NCBI RefSeq assembly: GCF_932276165.1
Contig: NC_063986.1
Location: 10,366,501 to 10,430,500 of the forward strand
Reading direction: 5' to 3'
From: Plutella xylostella
Lineage: Eukaryota; Arthropoda; Insecta; Lepidoptera; Plutellidae
Length of the DNA: 64,000 nt
Shown here: positions 20,720-32,423 of the stretch, piece by piece
Layout of the letters: each line of letters starts with the position of its first letter
Numbering within the stretch: the first letter of the stretch is position 1
Position numbers and translations under genes: made by a program
Notes under the pieces: generated by a model
Database searches by the model: none
Told to the model about the DNA's origin: nothing
The model's input: only the letters and a program-made list of their open reading frames with translations

Positions 20720-21880
20720 TAATGTTAATGCAAGTTTACATACTGACATAATCTTGACATAAGTTTGCATTACATTATGACGGACTAACATCGTTGTGGC
20801 ATGGCCAATATCCATTGTCACGCAAACCCTATTCGCCACACTCATTATTCAGTTTAGGCAAAGATGAGTAAGTTACCGGATATTATCTTGTCTTACCGAA
20901 GATATCTGTGTTAGTATATTATGTATTCTAGACCAGGTATTTCAAATAGCAAGGAAGATGTTTTGAACCTGTATTTTAATAAAAATTATAATTGTCTATA
21001 TCCCCCTTTTTTAATAATGTAGGTAAGTATATTTTTCTTTACTATCATCAAGTGCACCAATTTCATGGGATGAAAATGATACCTATACTCATTTTACAGA
21101 CTCTCTATATGTTCAAAGAACTCTGTAGCCTTCAAGCAATTTGTAGCACAATCAATGCATATCGAAACATTGTGTGGCAAATTACATAGATAATGGTTTC
21201 TGCATTTACACGAATACTAGGGATTTTAATTCCAAGTTTACACATTTTGCCGTAGCTTCCATTTCAACAGCACCAGTTCGGTGTTTCGGTTTGCAACCTA
21301 TCACGTGATTACAAATTTACAGCGAAAAGCGGGTGGCTTGCTTGCGATTACAGTAAAAGGATTACAGTCGTGAGCATTATTATGTATATATGCTGTTACA
21401 TAAGCTCGAAAATATTGCGAAACATATCGGTACTGATAACTTCCATCTTCTATAACCGGTGTCATGTCTTCGGCTTCTCTGATCTGGATCTAGCGGTATC
21501 TGAGGGTCGCCATTATCCACTAGGAATATTCATGACACCCGCCGACCGGCAAACGTTAGAGCACAAACATTGGGACGGTACTTACGAGTATATGAGTCTT
21601 TGGGAACCGATGCAAATGTCACCTTTATTGCTTACACAGTGACGTCCACATTTGCCTTCTAAAGACCCTGGTGTGAAACTGATTAGCTGGCGCTACAGCT
21701 ATTTCTTTTGATTATATTATACGTAGGTACAATCTTTACCTATATAAATGCTGGAAGTGACTGACACGTATCTGACTGGCTAATCCTTTCACCATGTTGG
21801 CAAACAGTACATTTGAAAAACCTGTTGCATAACCTTAAATTGAGTGTAACCAGAAGGCATGAGGCAGTAGTAATGTAAAA
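20720..21880. other. intergenic, nothing recognised
   Basis: Open frames at 20992-21189 and 21370-21642 have no recognisable domain and are not supported as genes. Confidence 0.35.
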
Positions 21881-21883
21881 AAA

Positions 21884-22374
21884 GTACGGTGGCCTGCGAA
21901 TAAAAGTATACAGGCGGAGTTTTTAAAATAGCGATTTCAAGCTCACATGCTGCTCAAGCACATCCACATAAACACCACTAAGATACACAACACACACAAC
22001 ACGTCCCCGGATTTATAATAGATGTAGCTGGTCCCTTCATCATCTTCAGACGACCGAATGGCGTAGTGGTTAGTGACCCTGACTACTGAGCCGATGGTCC
22101 CGGGTTCGATTCCCGGCTGGGGCTGATATTTGTTTAAACACAGATATTTGTTCTCGGGTCTTGGATGTGCCCGTATAATGGCAATATGCCCGCCCCCTAT
22201 TACATTGGGCCTAACATAACACTCTGGCGAAAAGTGGGTGCAGCAATGCACCTCTGCCTACCCCGCAAGGGAGTACATTAGTACAAGGCGTGAGTGCGTG
22301 TGTGGTCCCTTCATCATCAGGGATCGCTATTTTAAAAACTCCGCCTGTATACTTTTAGGCGCAGGCCACCGTAC
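21884..22374. mobile_element. MITE with 52-bp arms, interrupted by a SINE
   Basis: Left arm 21884-21935 (GTACGGTGGCCTGCG...) and right arm 22323-22374 are inverted copies with few mismatches. The interior contains a complete SINE with its own target duplication. Without the SINE the MITE would be about 217 bp. Confidence 0.75.
22045..22302 (+). mobile_element. tRNA-headed SINE, family B, with 16-bp target duplication
   Basis: The head has the A box GGCGTAGTGGTTAGTG and B box GGGTTCGATTCCC. The body contains CTCGGGTCTTGGATGTGCCC and ends with GGCGTGAGTGCGTG. It is flanked by TGGTCCCTTCATCATC at 22029-22044 and 22303-22318. The head is shared with family A but the 3' half differs. Transcription by RNA polymerase III and LINE-driven mobilisation are inferred from the class. 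Confidence 0.85.
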
Positions 22375-22376
22375 CT

Positions 22377-23490
22377 ATGCCTTATAAAATATCTAGACAT
22401 TCACCTTTTTACCAACCATCTCTTTTTCTCTCGTTCCTGTCAATAGCACGCTAGAATAAACACTACGGGGACCTACCACCCATTCATCGTTACCTTATCT
22501 CTTCACACCATTACACTTCAATTAAAATTAAACTCTATCGCCGGGCCACAAGAGTTATGAGCCAGCGCCCGCAAGGCACCAGCCGTAAGACGAATGGCGG
22601 GTAAAAGTAACAATATTGATTGATCATCTCTTTGAAACCTCATAAATTATACAGGTTCAATGGAAAAGTGTGTCGCAGATGTATATTGACGCTAATGTCG
22701 GGAAAAAATGGATTGGATTTGTACTTATAGTTAGAAATTAAAGTAAGTATACGCAGGTTAACCTAACTAACATTTAAAATTATAACGTACGAAAGTATCG
22801 TTCCCGAGTGACGTATCAACTGTACTTTATCTGGACAGTGAGCCACCTGATGCTAATCTGACTGGCAAATCCATTCGCCACGGTGACCCCTAGACCAGCT
22901 CTAGTTTCAGTCTCGCAAAGAAGATGATAACTAATCGTACTCGTATTACTATATACGAATTAATTAGGTATTTCAGAAAGCATTTTCACTCTGAGAAATG
23001 TCAGGTTTCTCTGCCCCAAATTGTACCAATTCATCATTCATCACGACCCATCACGTCCCCACTGCTGGGGCACGGGTCTCCTTCCAATGAAGGAAGAGTT
23101 TAGGCCTAGTCCAATATAACGTGCAAAAGCATAAATTCAACTTTAAAATGTCAACACGAGCTTAGATATTATTCAACGCACCAAATTGATGAAGTGTAAT
23201 AGGTAATTTAGGCATGCAAATTGAATATCTATTACGGTTAACCAATGGAGATGAATTATACTGACCATAGTCAGATTGAAAACGCATTTGACATAGATAA
23301 TTTCGATTAATGTCGTGTTACGTTCGTTAATAACTCATTCCGATAATAACCATAGTTTTCAAAATAGACCTAGGTATTTAATTTTGTTCCTTTGCCTTCA
23401 AACTCCTGTTTATAAAAAATAAACATTATTTCCCTTGGTCTGGTCACTCGTTATGCAAAAAAATACTGGACTAATAAATTTCACAATATC
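22377..23490. other. intergenic with a short RTE/SINE-like remnant
   Basis: At about 23045-23110 the text CCCACTGCTGGGGCACGGG matches a style of RTE-derived 3' end (complement of GCCCCAGCAGTGG); a related piece is at 63205-63225. Nothing else is supportable. Confidence 0.35.
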
Positions 23491-23494
23491 AGTT

Positions 23495-23625
23495 TTTTTT
23501 TTAAGGAAGCACATGATCGGAAACGGTGGTTAGTTCATAAGGAGGCTTTTGCCCAGCAGTGGACTGGACACGACACAGGCGGCATAAAAAATAAATAAAT
23601 AAATAATATAAACATTACATACTTA
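23495..23625 (+). mobile_element. RTE-type LINE 3' fragment
   Basis: One frame reads AHDRKRWLVHKEAFAQQWTG, the C-terminal signature of RTE-clade reverse transcriptases, followed by an AAATAAATAAATAAAT tail. It is 5'-truncated to about 130 bp. Confidence 0.6.
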
Positions 23626-23774
23626 GCAGGTACATGAAACATAGTTAAGGAGGTAAGTTTTTAAAATTCCTAAATAAAACTGTAACGTTTACTAGTTATA
23701 ATTCTGTTCTGTACCTACCTATTTAGAATATAAATTCTAAGCCACAATTCAATGCCCCAAAAGTTTATTTTCTA

Positions 23775-23855
23775 CAGAATGTTGAAAAAAGTTTGGTTTT
23801 AAAAGGCTAGGTTTCGGCTTACTACTAGTTATTACTACTTTTTGCAACATTCTTC
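23775..23855. mobile_element. degraded MITE remnant related to 2920-3182
   Basis: It has CAGAATGTTG at one end, AGGTTTCGGCTTA inside and TTTTTGCAACATTCT at the other end, mirroring the palindromic MITE family in the Kunitz intron. It lies just before the LINE ORF2 start. Confidence 0.45.
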
Positions 23856-23870
23856 TAACCTTAAGATATT

Positions 23871-26729
23871 ATGAAACTTTTTTATCAAAATGTTAATAGA
23901 TTTCGATCAAAAAGCAATGAATTTTACCTAAATGTACTTAGCAATGACTACGACATCATTTGTATAACGGAGACTAATCTTGATGACTCATTTGATAGTG
24001 CAGAATATTTTGATAGCCGATATGTAGTATTTAGGAAAGATCGTAACAGCACCACCAGCCATAAACCGACTGGAGGTGGAGTGATAGTAGCCGTTAAAAA
24101 AGAAATAGATGCCATCAGGCAACATAATTGGGAAAGCGACTTTGAAGAGCTATGGCTTACACTTAATGTGGCTGATGACAATAATACTAAACTACCAGTT
24201 ACTTTGTGCTTAGTGTATCTACCACCGGATATAAAAAATGACAAATTATGCGTATTCTACAATCAACTAAATGATCGCCTGGTCATGAATGATTCTAAAA
24301 CAATAATTCTAGGAGATTTTAATACACCGTCTCTAGCCTGGCACAGATCCTCCGCTCCCGGACTGACACCATTAGGTAGTCTTGATAGTAAGTCCTCTCA
24401 GATAATTGATCTTTTAAACATTGCCAACCTTAATCAATATAATCATATACTAAACGAGAACGGTGTGACACTTGATTTGTTTATGTCAAACCTGGACGGT
24501 GTTAATTTAGCCGAAACAGACGCCCTAAGTAAGATGGATAAACATCACCCTGCATTTGCTGTTGAATTGAAACTTGCTCAACCTATTTATCTGAAATCAA
24601 ATAAAAATAGAACTTTTAATTTTAGGAAATGTAATTACGATCTTTGTAAATCGAAGTTAAAATCTACTGACTGGACTACGCTGTTTAAAGGCAAGAATGT
24701 TGAGGATTGTATATCCGCATTTTACTCGGCATTGAATGAGATTATAATGTCAACTACACCATACAAAAGACGATCGCGGGATGGATTCCCCGTTTGGTAT
24801 AGTGATGCACTAATAAGTTGTATTTTAGAAAAAAGAAAATATCACAAGTTGTTTAAATTACACTCCAACCCCCGTGACTATGACACATTTTCAATGCTTA
24901 GAGCTAGATCAAAAAAATTAATCAATATTTGTTACAATAATTATATAGATAACGTTGAAGAATCTCTAACCAATAGCAGCAAATTATTCTGGAATTTCGT
25001 TAAAAGTAAAAAATCTGTAAATCAAATCCCTCAATCAGTGTTTTTAAGTAACGTAAATGCATCAACAGGGCCTGAAATCTGCAATCTTTTTTCAACGTAC
25101 TTTGCTTCTGTTTTTGAACCAATTAATAATAATTCAAACAATTACTCCGAAAAAAACGATTCACCTTCTAAATCGAATTATAACTTAAGTTCAATTAATA
25201 TAACACCTGAAATGGTACTAAAAAAACTAAATTTCCTTGATCCTAATAAAGGCCCGGGCCCTGATGGCATCCCCTCGTCGTTTGTAAAGACTTGTAGCAA
25301 AGAACTAGCTGCACCTCTTTGTGCATTGTATAACTTATCTGTCAGACACGGTATATTCCCATCGTCCTGGAAAACCGCCCACATAATACCCATACTAAAA
25401 TCCGGCAATAAATCCGACTGCTCAAATTATCGTCCAATAAGCATCCTATGTTGTTTCTCAAAAGTATTCGAAAGTCTAATTTATGATGCACTATATTTTC
25501 AATTTAAACCACTTCTTGCGGACCAGCAACATGGATTTGTTAATAACAAATCAACACTTACCAACTTAGTTGAATATATAACCTTTATCAAAAATACATT
25601 TGATGACCATGGGGAAACTCATGCAATCTATACAGACTTCCAGAAGGCTTTCGATAAAGTAAACCATGTTATACTTATTCGAAAGCTTTCTGGTGTAGGA
25701 GTGCATGGTAATCTTCTAAGATGGGTAACTTCATACATAAATAATAGATCACAAATAGTTACAATAAAAGGGTTTAAATCTAAAGCAGCTGTCATGACTT
25801 CTGGTGTTCCACAGGGTTCCCTCCTGGGTCCATTACTTTTCCTAATATTCATTAATGACCTTGCAAGCATCCTTAAATGTAACAGTCTACTCTACGCCGA
25901 TGATTTGAAAATCTTTAAAAGTATAAAATCTAACAATGACTGTCAGACACTGCAAGCAGACCTTGATACTTTAAGTGCATGGTGCACTGAAAATAAAATG
26001 TCCCTCAACGTAAATAAATGTTTTGCCATGTCTTTTACAAAGAAAAAAAATAAAATTAGCCACTCTTATAAAATTAATGACAATTTGCTTGTTACCAAAT
26101 CGTCCGCCAAAGACCTAGGAATAATCTTTGATACCGAACTTTCCTTTAGAGAACATTTTCAATACATAATAAACAGATGTAACAAACTGATAGGATTTAT
26201 TTTTAGAATTACAAAAAACTTTAAGAATCCCCGTAGTTTAATTCTCCTGTATAACTCTCTCATTAGAACTATACTTGAATATGGATCTACTATTTGGTCA
26301 CCCTTTTACCAAAATCACATAGATAGTTTAGAGGCCTTGCAACGGCGATTCCTTAGATTTTTGAGTTACAGATATGACCTTAAATATAAATTAACCAACT
26401 ATGATCTGAGACTCAAACATTTTAATTTTACATCGTTATATAATCGACGGCAAATACTAGATCTTTGTGTACTGCATAAGATAATTCATGGGAAGTTGGA
26501 TACTAATATTTTACCGAATATACACTTTAATTGCCCTAGACGAACCCCTCGTAACATAAAACCTTTTTTTATACCGGGTCACAGAACAAACTCCACAGTT
26601 AATACACCAGTACACAGAATGTGTCAACTATATAATAGTTTAATCAGCAGTCATAATCATATTGATATATTTGGGTCATCATTACCTGGGTTCCGTTATG
26701 CAATAAAATTGCTTTACAATAATGAATGA
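23871..26729 (+). CDS. LINE ORF2: endonuclease and reverse transcriptase (952 aa)
   Basis: The endonuclease (about residues 1-240) shows FYQNVNRFRSK at the start, ITETNLDD, LGDFNTPSL and DKHHPAF. The reverse transcriptase (about 490-760) shows SNYRPISIL, QQHGFVNN, YTDFQKAFDKV, SGVPQGSLLGPLLF and the catalytic LLYADDLKIF box. The C-terminal part is lysine- and arginine-rich. It is jockey/CR1-group by pattern and related to the LINE nested in the BEL element (47179-50105), sharing domain order and C-terminal style. ORF2 is complete but, without ORF1, this copy is probably not autonomous. Confidence 0.87.
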   Translation: MKLFYQNVNRFRSKSNEFYLNVLSNDYDIICITETNLDDSFDSAEYFDSRYVVFRKDRNSTTSHKPTGGGVIVAVKKEIDAIRQHNWESDFEELWLTLNVADDNNTKLPVTLCLVYLPPDIKNDKLCVFYNQLNDRLVMNDSKTIILGDFNTPSLAWHRSSAPGLTPLGSLDSKSSQIIDLLNIANLNQYNHILNENGVTLDLFMSNLDGVNLAETDALSKMDKHHPAFAVELKLAQPIYLKSNKNRTFNFRKCNYDLCKSKLKSTDWTTLFKGKNVEDCISAFYSALNEIIMSTTPYKRRSRDGFPVWYSDALISCILEKRKYHKLFKLHSNPRDYDTFSMLRARSKKLINICYNNYIDNVEESLTNSSKLFWNFVKSKKSVNQIPQSVFLSNVNASTGPEICNLFSTYFASVFEPINNNSNNYSEKNDSPSKSNYNLSSINITPEMVLKKLNFLDPNKGPGPDGIPSSFVKTCSKELAAPLCALYNLSVRHGIFPSSWKTAHIIPILKSGNKSDCSNYRPISILCCFSKVFESLIYDALYFQFKPLLADQQHGFVNNKSTLTNLVEYITFIKNTFDDHGETHAIYTDFQKAFDKVNHVILIRKLSGVGVHGNLLRWVTSYINNRSQIVTIKGFKSKAAVMTSGVPQGSLLGPLLFLIFINDLASILKCNSLLYADDLKIFKSIKSNNDCQTLQADLDTLSAWCTENKMSLNVNKCFAMSFTKKKNKISHSYKINDNLLVTKSSAKDLGIIFDTELSFREHFQYIINRCNKLIGFIFRITKNFKNPRSLILLYNSLIRTILEYGSTIWSPFYQNHIDSLEALQRRFLRFLSYRYDLKYKLTNYDLRLKHFNFTSLYNRRQILDLCVLHKIIHGKLDTNILPNIHFNCPRRTPRNIKPFFIPGHRTNSTVNTPVHRMCQLYNSLISSHNHIDIFGSSLPGFRYAIKLLYNNE

Positions 26730-26862
26730 ACACTTGTTAAGTACATAATTAAACTACTTATAGTATATACATACCTAATTACGTTGTTTGTATGCCAATA
26801 TGTATACTGTCTTAGAATTAGAACTAACCTAATTAACTATTTAGTTTAACTAGTTACCTCAT

Positions 26863-26982
26863 TCTTACGACGACCTGGACAAATTCGATAGTAACTGGGC
26901 TGAGAGTGCACAGGGTCGTAGGGTGTGGAAGGAAAAAGGGGAGGCCTTTGCCCAGCAGTGGGAAACCAAATAGGCTATGTAA
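26863..26982 (+). mobile_element. 120-bp RTE fragment inserted in the LINE 3' UTR
   Basis: The insert is flanked by AGTTACCTCAT (26852-26862 and 26983-26993). One frame reads NWAESAQGRRVWKEKGEAFA followed by QQW, the RTE C-terminus. It is a small, heavily 5'-truncated retrotransposition into an existing LINE. Confidence 0.8.
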
Positions 26983-27178
26983 AGTTACCTCATAGATTTA
27001 AAATTAAATTTAAAATATAATTACTAACCTAAACAAATGTTTGTGTAGCAAACTACTCTAGCATGTTTTTGTTACATAGTTTTGGACTGTTATTTACATT
27101 AAGATCCACAAGCATGAATTTATAAGAATGTGTTAATAACAATCTGTTTTTGTAACTTTCAATAAATAAATAAATAAA

Positions 27179-27560
27179 TTCTGTAGAAATAAATTCCAAC
27201 ATACTCACCAATAAAGACAGAATAATCCAGGAATCGAACTAAACAGTCTGATATTTATCCGCGAACCGCTAACCAATCACCATTGTCGTCACAATAGCCA
27301 CGAGTTTCAGCATCCATACTTGTCATCAGCCAATATCTTAATCTAGAAAATGTATTAATCAGACATTCCACGAGAGAACACCAAAAAAGGTCTTTTGTGT
27401 AAAGAAAGTATCTCGAACGGCCGACCCCTATCTTCCTGCTATTTGTTCCCACTTTGTGACGTCAAATTCTGATGACAGAGAGGATGAAACACAGTATTCA
27501 TTAGAAGAGCCAATGGCCCTTGGTTAGGTTGTGCACGAAGGATCTTTATTTTCCGTATTT
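27179..27560. other. intergenic, nothing recognised
   Basis: Flanking sequence after the LINE tail, without a supportable feature. Confidence 0.35.
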
Positions 27561-27564
27561 ATTT

Positions 27565-27800
27565 ACAACTAGCTGATCTCGCGAGCTTCGCTTCGCCTTA
27601 AAAAGTTGTCCCGTGGGAATTCCGGGATAAAAAGTAGCCTATGTTCTTTCTCAGGGTCTAGACCATATGTATACCAAATTTCATCCAAATCCGTTCAGTA
27701 GTGGCGTGAGAGAGTAACAGACAAACATATAGACACAGTTACTTTCGAGTAGTAAGTAATGCACCCCTGCCTACCCCGCAAGGGAGTAGGACAAGGATGA
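27565..27800. repeat. dispersed insect repeat plus SINE-B tail fragment
   Basis: The text from CTAGCTGATCTCGCGAGCTT through AAAAAGTAGCCTATGTTCTT and AATCCGTTCAGTAGTGG is a repeat I recognise as very common in moth and butterfly genomes. At 27757-27785 GCACCCCTGCCTACCCCGC matches the tail of SINE family B. More degraded relatives lie at about 28665-28830 and 53420-53520. Confidence 0.5.
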
Positions 27801-28154
27801 GAATTTCAGTCTATTGTTGTTATTCTGTATTATTATAAGTAGCTAGGTAGGTATTACTTTCTTCATTTCTCATTTATTTAATGTTCTCGGATTGAACCAT
27901 AACAGAATGAGTGGGCTTTCATCCTATTTGTCAGTGTCAGAGTGGTTTTTTTTTTGGGATACAAGATACAATACAATAATCGGACCTGATTATTATCTTC
28001 AACTCCAACTTAACTAAGGTTGATACGATTAAGTTTAGTGTTGATATTTATTACGCTATCCAGAAGGATATATTTTAATTTAATAAAGGATAACAAACGC
28101 ACAAACAACCATGTAATTATTTGTGTCATTATTGCTGTCCGATACTCATATCAT

Positions 28155-28210
28155 ATTACAGGTGCTTCCTAGTTCGGGGTCGGATGGCCGTGTGTGAGAT
28201 GTCCCCCACA
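28155..28210 (+). repeat. SINE family A 3' fragment
   Basis: GGGGTCGGATGGCCGTGTG and GATGTCCCCCACAT match the 3' end of SINE family A, followed by an ATT repeat. Confidence 0.55.
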
Positions 28211-28237
28211 TATTATTATTATTAGTGGATCGTTGGA

Positions 28238-28393
28238 ACCGTCTAAAACTGCATACAGACCGGCCCAACGAACGCCAAACGATCGTCCAACGATGGATAT
28301 TTATCATACATAATACATGGCAGATTGCAGCAACGAAGGTCAACGATACCCGTTCGTTGGCGTTCGTTTGGCCGGCCTGTACGCAGCTTAAAA
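28238..28393. mobile_element. about 155-bp MITE with paired arms
   Basis: Left arm AAACTGCATACAGACCGGCC... and right arm ...GGCCGGCCTGTACGCAGCTT are inverted, continuing into repeated CAACGAACGCCAA-type motifs. The open frames across it on both strands reflect the palindrome. The target duplication was not resolved. Confidence 0.6.
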
Positions 28394-31300
28394 GCCCGAC
28401 CATTTACGTTATTCACAGAATATTCAGAGCATCGACAACACAGTCACCACATTTCTCTCCATTAGCCTCATCTACGCTAAACATCATCATTAATATTCGA
28501 ACTGGCGAATAATAATTGTGAATAATGTCTTTTTCTACGATGTCATCGTTGGACAAAGGATGTGTCTAGGTCTAGTGTTTGTTGATAGATAGTAGGGGTT
28601 AATATTTGAATTAAGAATTAAATATTCCCTCTATATATATATATATATAATATACTTACTTAAAGATTTTCCCGGATAGTCCGGGATAAAAAGTACAGTA
28701 TATAATAAACGTTCCTTTTAAATCACTTTAACTATTAACAAAAACGCCGTTGTGTGGTTTTAAAAGATGAAAGCATACATACACAGATACAGACAAACCA
28801 AAAGCCACTTCGCTTTTACCCATTTAGTAATACTATAGTGTTGCTAATAATGTACTTGTCTTTGGTCCTTAGCAATTATTTGGTATAAAAAAGGTAGCTC
28901 GCAGTTACGCCTTTTTACAAAGCCCTTCACCTCATCTACTTCTAAAAACCCACAACACGGTAGATGCAATAAAACAAAACAACCTCATTTTAACATCACC
29001 GCTAGTTCCAAAACGGAGGGGATTACCGTAAATTATGGCATTGATATTAAACGAGGTCCTGCATAAATTCTAAATGCACTAACAAATCTACGCCGAATAA
29101 ATGTACCTACTACTGAGGCTACGGCTAGAGTCATTACTTCATTAGAGCCATAATGTTAGATAGATACCAACACGCCATGCGGTTAAAAGCCCGGTTCCGC
29201 TATAGATCCTGGTTTGTACCTGATACCTGTAATTTTTCATCGTGACTTGTAGCTCTCGAATCTGGTGCGGAAAAACGCAGCGTTTATTTAACCGTCTAGT
29301 TACATAATATATAATGTATATAAATGACATGCTCTAGAAATTAAACCTCCTGATCTACTAGTCAAACTGATTCCCCCAAGAAATTAACTTTCGGAAATTA
29401 TCTTCTCTTCCATAAGGAGTTCATTGCCTACACGGGGTATTTTTTTATGGCAAAGTTACTTCAGTTTGAAAGTTCAATTTCAGGGCTACTTATGTGGTTT
29501 TTACAGGGTAGTGTTTTTAGTCCCTTTCACGCCCTGTTATCTATTTGGGTGACAAGAGAAATCGTAAACTTTTTTGTTTACGCAAATCGGAAAACGTCCT
29601 ATATGACGTACCTAGAGGAATTAAACGTTTAGAAACGCGCTTAAAGCAGCCGCGTTTATCGCTACCAGTGCGCAATGCGCGGGGCCATTTCTATGTTTCA
29701 CGTTTCGCTAAAATGCTGCGTCCGCCCTGACGTTCCACGCCCGCCCTGACGTTCCGCGACCGCTGACCGCTTATAAAATATGCGGGCGAAATATGAGCCG
29801 GCGAAACGTTACAAAATACTATAAAATTAACTACGACTACCGATTTTGAGACGTAAATATTAACGGTTTACAGCCGGCTTTCCTTTGTTTACGATTTTGA
29901 TGTGTAAGGGCCGTTATTTTGAAAATTAAATACAGGGTTTTTGAATATTTAAACGGTTTCGCTTTTGTACAGCGTTTCGTGAGTCGGATTAAAACTAGAT
30001 AGACTTATTTACATGAACTAGATATAAACATATCATTTATGGCATACTACAAACTTCATTCACGCCCGCCCTGCTAATTCCTTACTTCTTAGAGAGTGGG
30101 TGACTTTCACTAGTTATAGGGCCCAGGGTGCGTAGGACGTAAGAACAGACGATAACCTACGTCCATCACTCGGGAAGCACCCTTAGTTACTTACTGATGA
30201 ATAGGGAGGATAGGCAGATACGGACTGGAGTAGTAACTTTTAAGACTTAGATGTTCTCTCAGACTTTACTTTTCTTCAAAAATCCGCTTGACAGATTGCT
30301 TGACTCTTCAATCTTTCACTTCCTCTGATTATCTTATTCATAAATTCACTAAATCAAAAACCGAATCAGAACCCACTAAATCTTAAGACCTCTGCAATAA
30401 CATTCGTTCTCGACCCCCGAAGCCATAGTTCAAGCCGGCACGGCAAGGCTCATAGATATCTTTCCCACAATTTTCGCCGGTTAAACTGCTCCATCTCAGC
30501 ATATGTTGCTCCATTGGCATCGGCCCGCTGATTTGGACACGATCCACAAAAGTGCTCCTTCTCTGCAATACGCTTTGTCTGCGAGCCTTTTACGACAGGA
30601 CCGAGTGCAATGCTGCTCAGGAAATTAAGTGGGTTACGCCATTCGTCTCGGCTCTCTTGTTCTGGTTCGTGCATTAGTTTTATTAGGAAATCTATGGACG
30701 TTTAAAAGTTTTGATGTGCTTCATAAGTGAAAACTTTTAGAATTATGTCTGTATAGGTCAGGATAGTGAAATATTATCACACTAAGCAATATTCATACCT
30801 AATGATAAGACCAACTCTAAATCGCGAAAATGCACACATGTTTCATATAGGTAGGTAGTACTTACTTACTGTACCAAAATGTATGAAATAGTTATTTTTA
30901 CCCGACTGCCGAAGGAGGAGGGTAATGTTTTTTCGGATTTGGTCCCACACTGAACGTTGCTCAGTAGGTACGTACGAATTATTTCTAATCCGTATAAAGT
31001 AGGTACATTATACCTCACTAACACACAAAGGCTCATATATCCTCTTGAAGTAAGGAAAAGAAACGTTTTAAAATAAATATTTAAAAAATACTGAAACTGC
31101 AACATAGCCATCAATGTACACTAAAGTAATAGCATCTCTGAATTCCCACTTTACAGCTTGAGTTCGGTAAAAGCTTCAGGTCAAGCTACTTGAAGCCAAA
31201 TCGATCCGCGGGACGATTCTGTATATTTTCTTATAATTTATTTGCTATTCTTAACACGACATTTTAAAAAACTTTTATTATATGAGGAAACATTGAATTA

Positions 31301-31715
31301 GCGATAAAAATACTATCTTACAATGTCTGGATATTGTGTGGAATAAAAGACAGTCATTCAGTCACTGTCTATTATGCACTTACATATTTAAAAAGAGCCA
31401 CAGCATGTCTTTTATCCCACAGGTAGCCATTTCCATGATTGTGTTAATGGAACTTTTTCATTGCTTGAGATTGTACACGAATACCTACTTATTACCTCTA
31501 TTTGGCAGTGTCTGGGTTTCCCTGGCTAGCCTCGTAGTGAGAGACAGAATCAGCTCGACTACCTGCTGGCTGAGTCATTGTGCCAAGTGCTGCCAATTTC
31601 ATCTAGTTTCATAATTTTCCCCTCTTTATATAACACTAGAAGAGGTATAGGTTGTCGGCGCATGCTAAGAAGAATAATACCATTATGTAACTATTTGGCC
31701 GTTAATTTAGTTCCC
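28394..31715. other. 3.3-kb intergenic stretch without a supported gene
   Basis: Contains a TA microsatellite (about 28631-28650), a degraded dispersed repeat (about 28665-28830), and a GC-richer patch near 29640-29790 with two near-copies of CGCCCGCCCTGACGTTCC. Another related piece (CACGCCCGCCCTG) is near 30061. Short open frames (for example 29447-29632, 30383-30568 and 31336-31614) show no domain and lack support. Confidence 0.35.
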
Positions 31716-31717
31716 TA

Positions 31718-32421
31718 TTCTGTGTAAAAAGTATCGGGACTGGCTCAATAAAACAAAAAATGTTTGTTATTCATCCAAATTTATTTTATCACCTTCAAAG
31801 TATGCTCCTTCAGAAACGATACACATACGCCAACGAATTATCCAATCATCACAACATTTTTTTAAACGCATATTTCAGAGTTGTGTTTAGTACTCGCGGC
31901 GATTTTTCCTTACATTTTCCGATTTTGTCTTCTATCGATTGAAAACAGTGCCTCGAAGTGGTAATTTGAGTTTTGGAAAAAAAGAAGCTAGAGCCTTGAT
32001 ACCTGTTTAATATGGTGGATGCTTGATGGTATTTGTTGAGTTTTTGCCCAAAAAAACATTCACAATGATGATCCTTGTGCGAAGGCGCATTTTCGCTGTG
32101 AAAATCTTTCTAGTTTTTTTTCCACAAATCTGGCCTTCTTTGTCAAATTTGGTGTATTAAACACAACACCACGATAGTCAAAGAAAACAGTCAACATGAC
32201 TTTGACTAACAATCGATGGAAGACAAAAAGGAAAAATCGCCGCGAGTACTAAACACAACTCTGGAAACAGCGTTTAAAAAACTGTTGTGATGATTGGATA
32301 ATTCGTTGGCGTATGTGTATCGTTTCTGAAGGAGCATACCTTGAAGGTGATAAAATAAATTTGGATGAATAACAAATAGTTTTTGTTTTATTGATCCAGT
32401 CCCGATACTTTTTACACAGAG
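31718..32421. mobile_element. 704-bp foldback mariner derivative
   Basis: Ends TTCTGTGTAAAAAGTATCGG and its complement are flanked by TA (31716-31717 and 32422-32423). The arms are about 200 bp (31718-about 31940 and about 32205-32421), far longer than the normal mariner terminal repeat. Each arm contains the transposase C-terminal end, so the element looks like a mariner whose 3' end was duplicated in inverted orientation. Confidence 0.75.
31760..32200 (-). pseudogene. mariner transposase C-terminal remnant
   Basis: The - strand gives pieces in the order expected for mariner: KVMLTVFFDYRGVV (near 32160-32200), the region around HPPY (near 32010-32040) that normally precedes the third catalytic Asp, and SIEDKIGKCKEKSPRVLN (near 31900-31940). 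The last piece lies near the element end. Stops and frameshifts are frequent and the N-terminal half is missing. Confidence 0.65.
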
Positions 32422-32423
32422 TA

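Larger units (their letters stand above)
23871..27178 (+). mobile_element. LINE with intact ORF2 but no ORF1
   Basis: An uninterrupted ORF2 (23871-26729) is followed by a 3' UTR and an AATAAATAAATAAATAAA tail at 27161-27178. No ORF1 lies upstream: a MITE remnant sits about 15 bp before the ATG, so the copy appears 5'-truncated near the ORF2 start. I could not identify a target duplication. Confidence 0.75.

Noticed and set aside
22054..22126. tRNA gene in the SINE head
   Set aside because: It continues directly into a SINE body with a target duplication, so it is a SINE promoter, not a tRNA gene.
28225..28512. Paired open frames on both strands
   Set aside because: They arise from the palindromic MITE arms.
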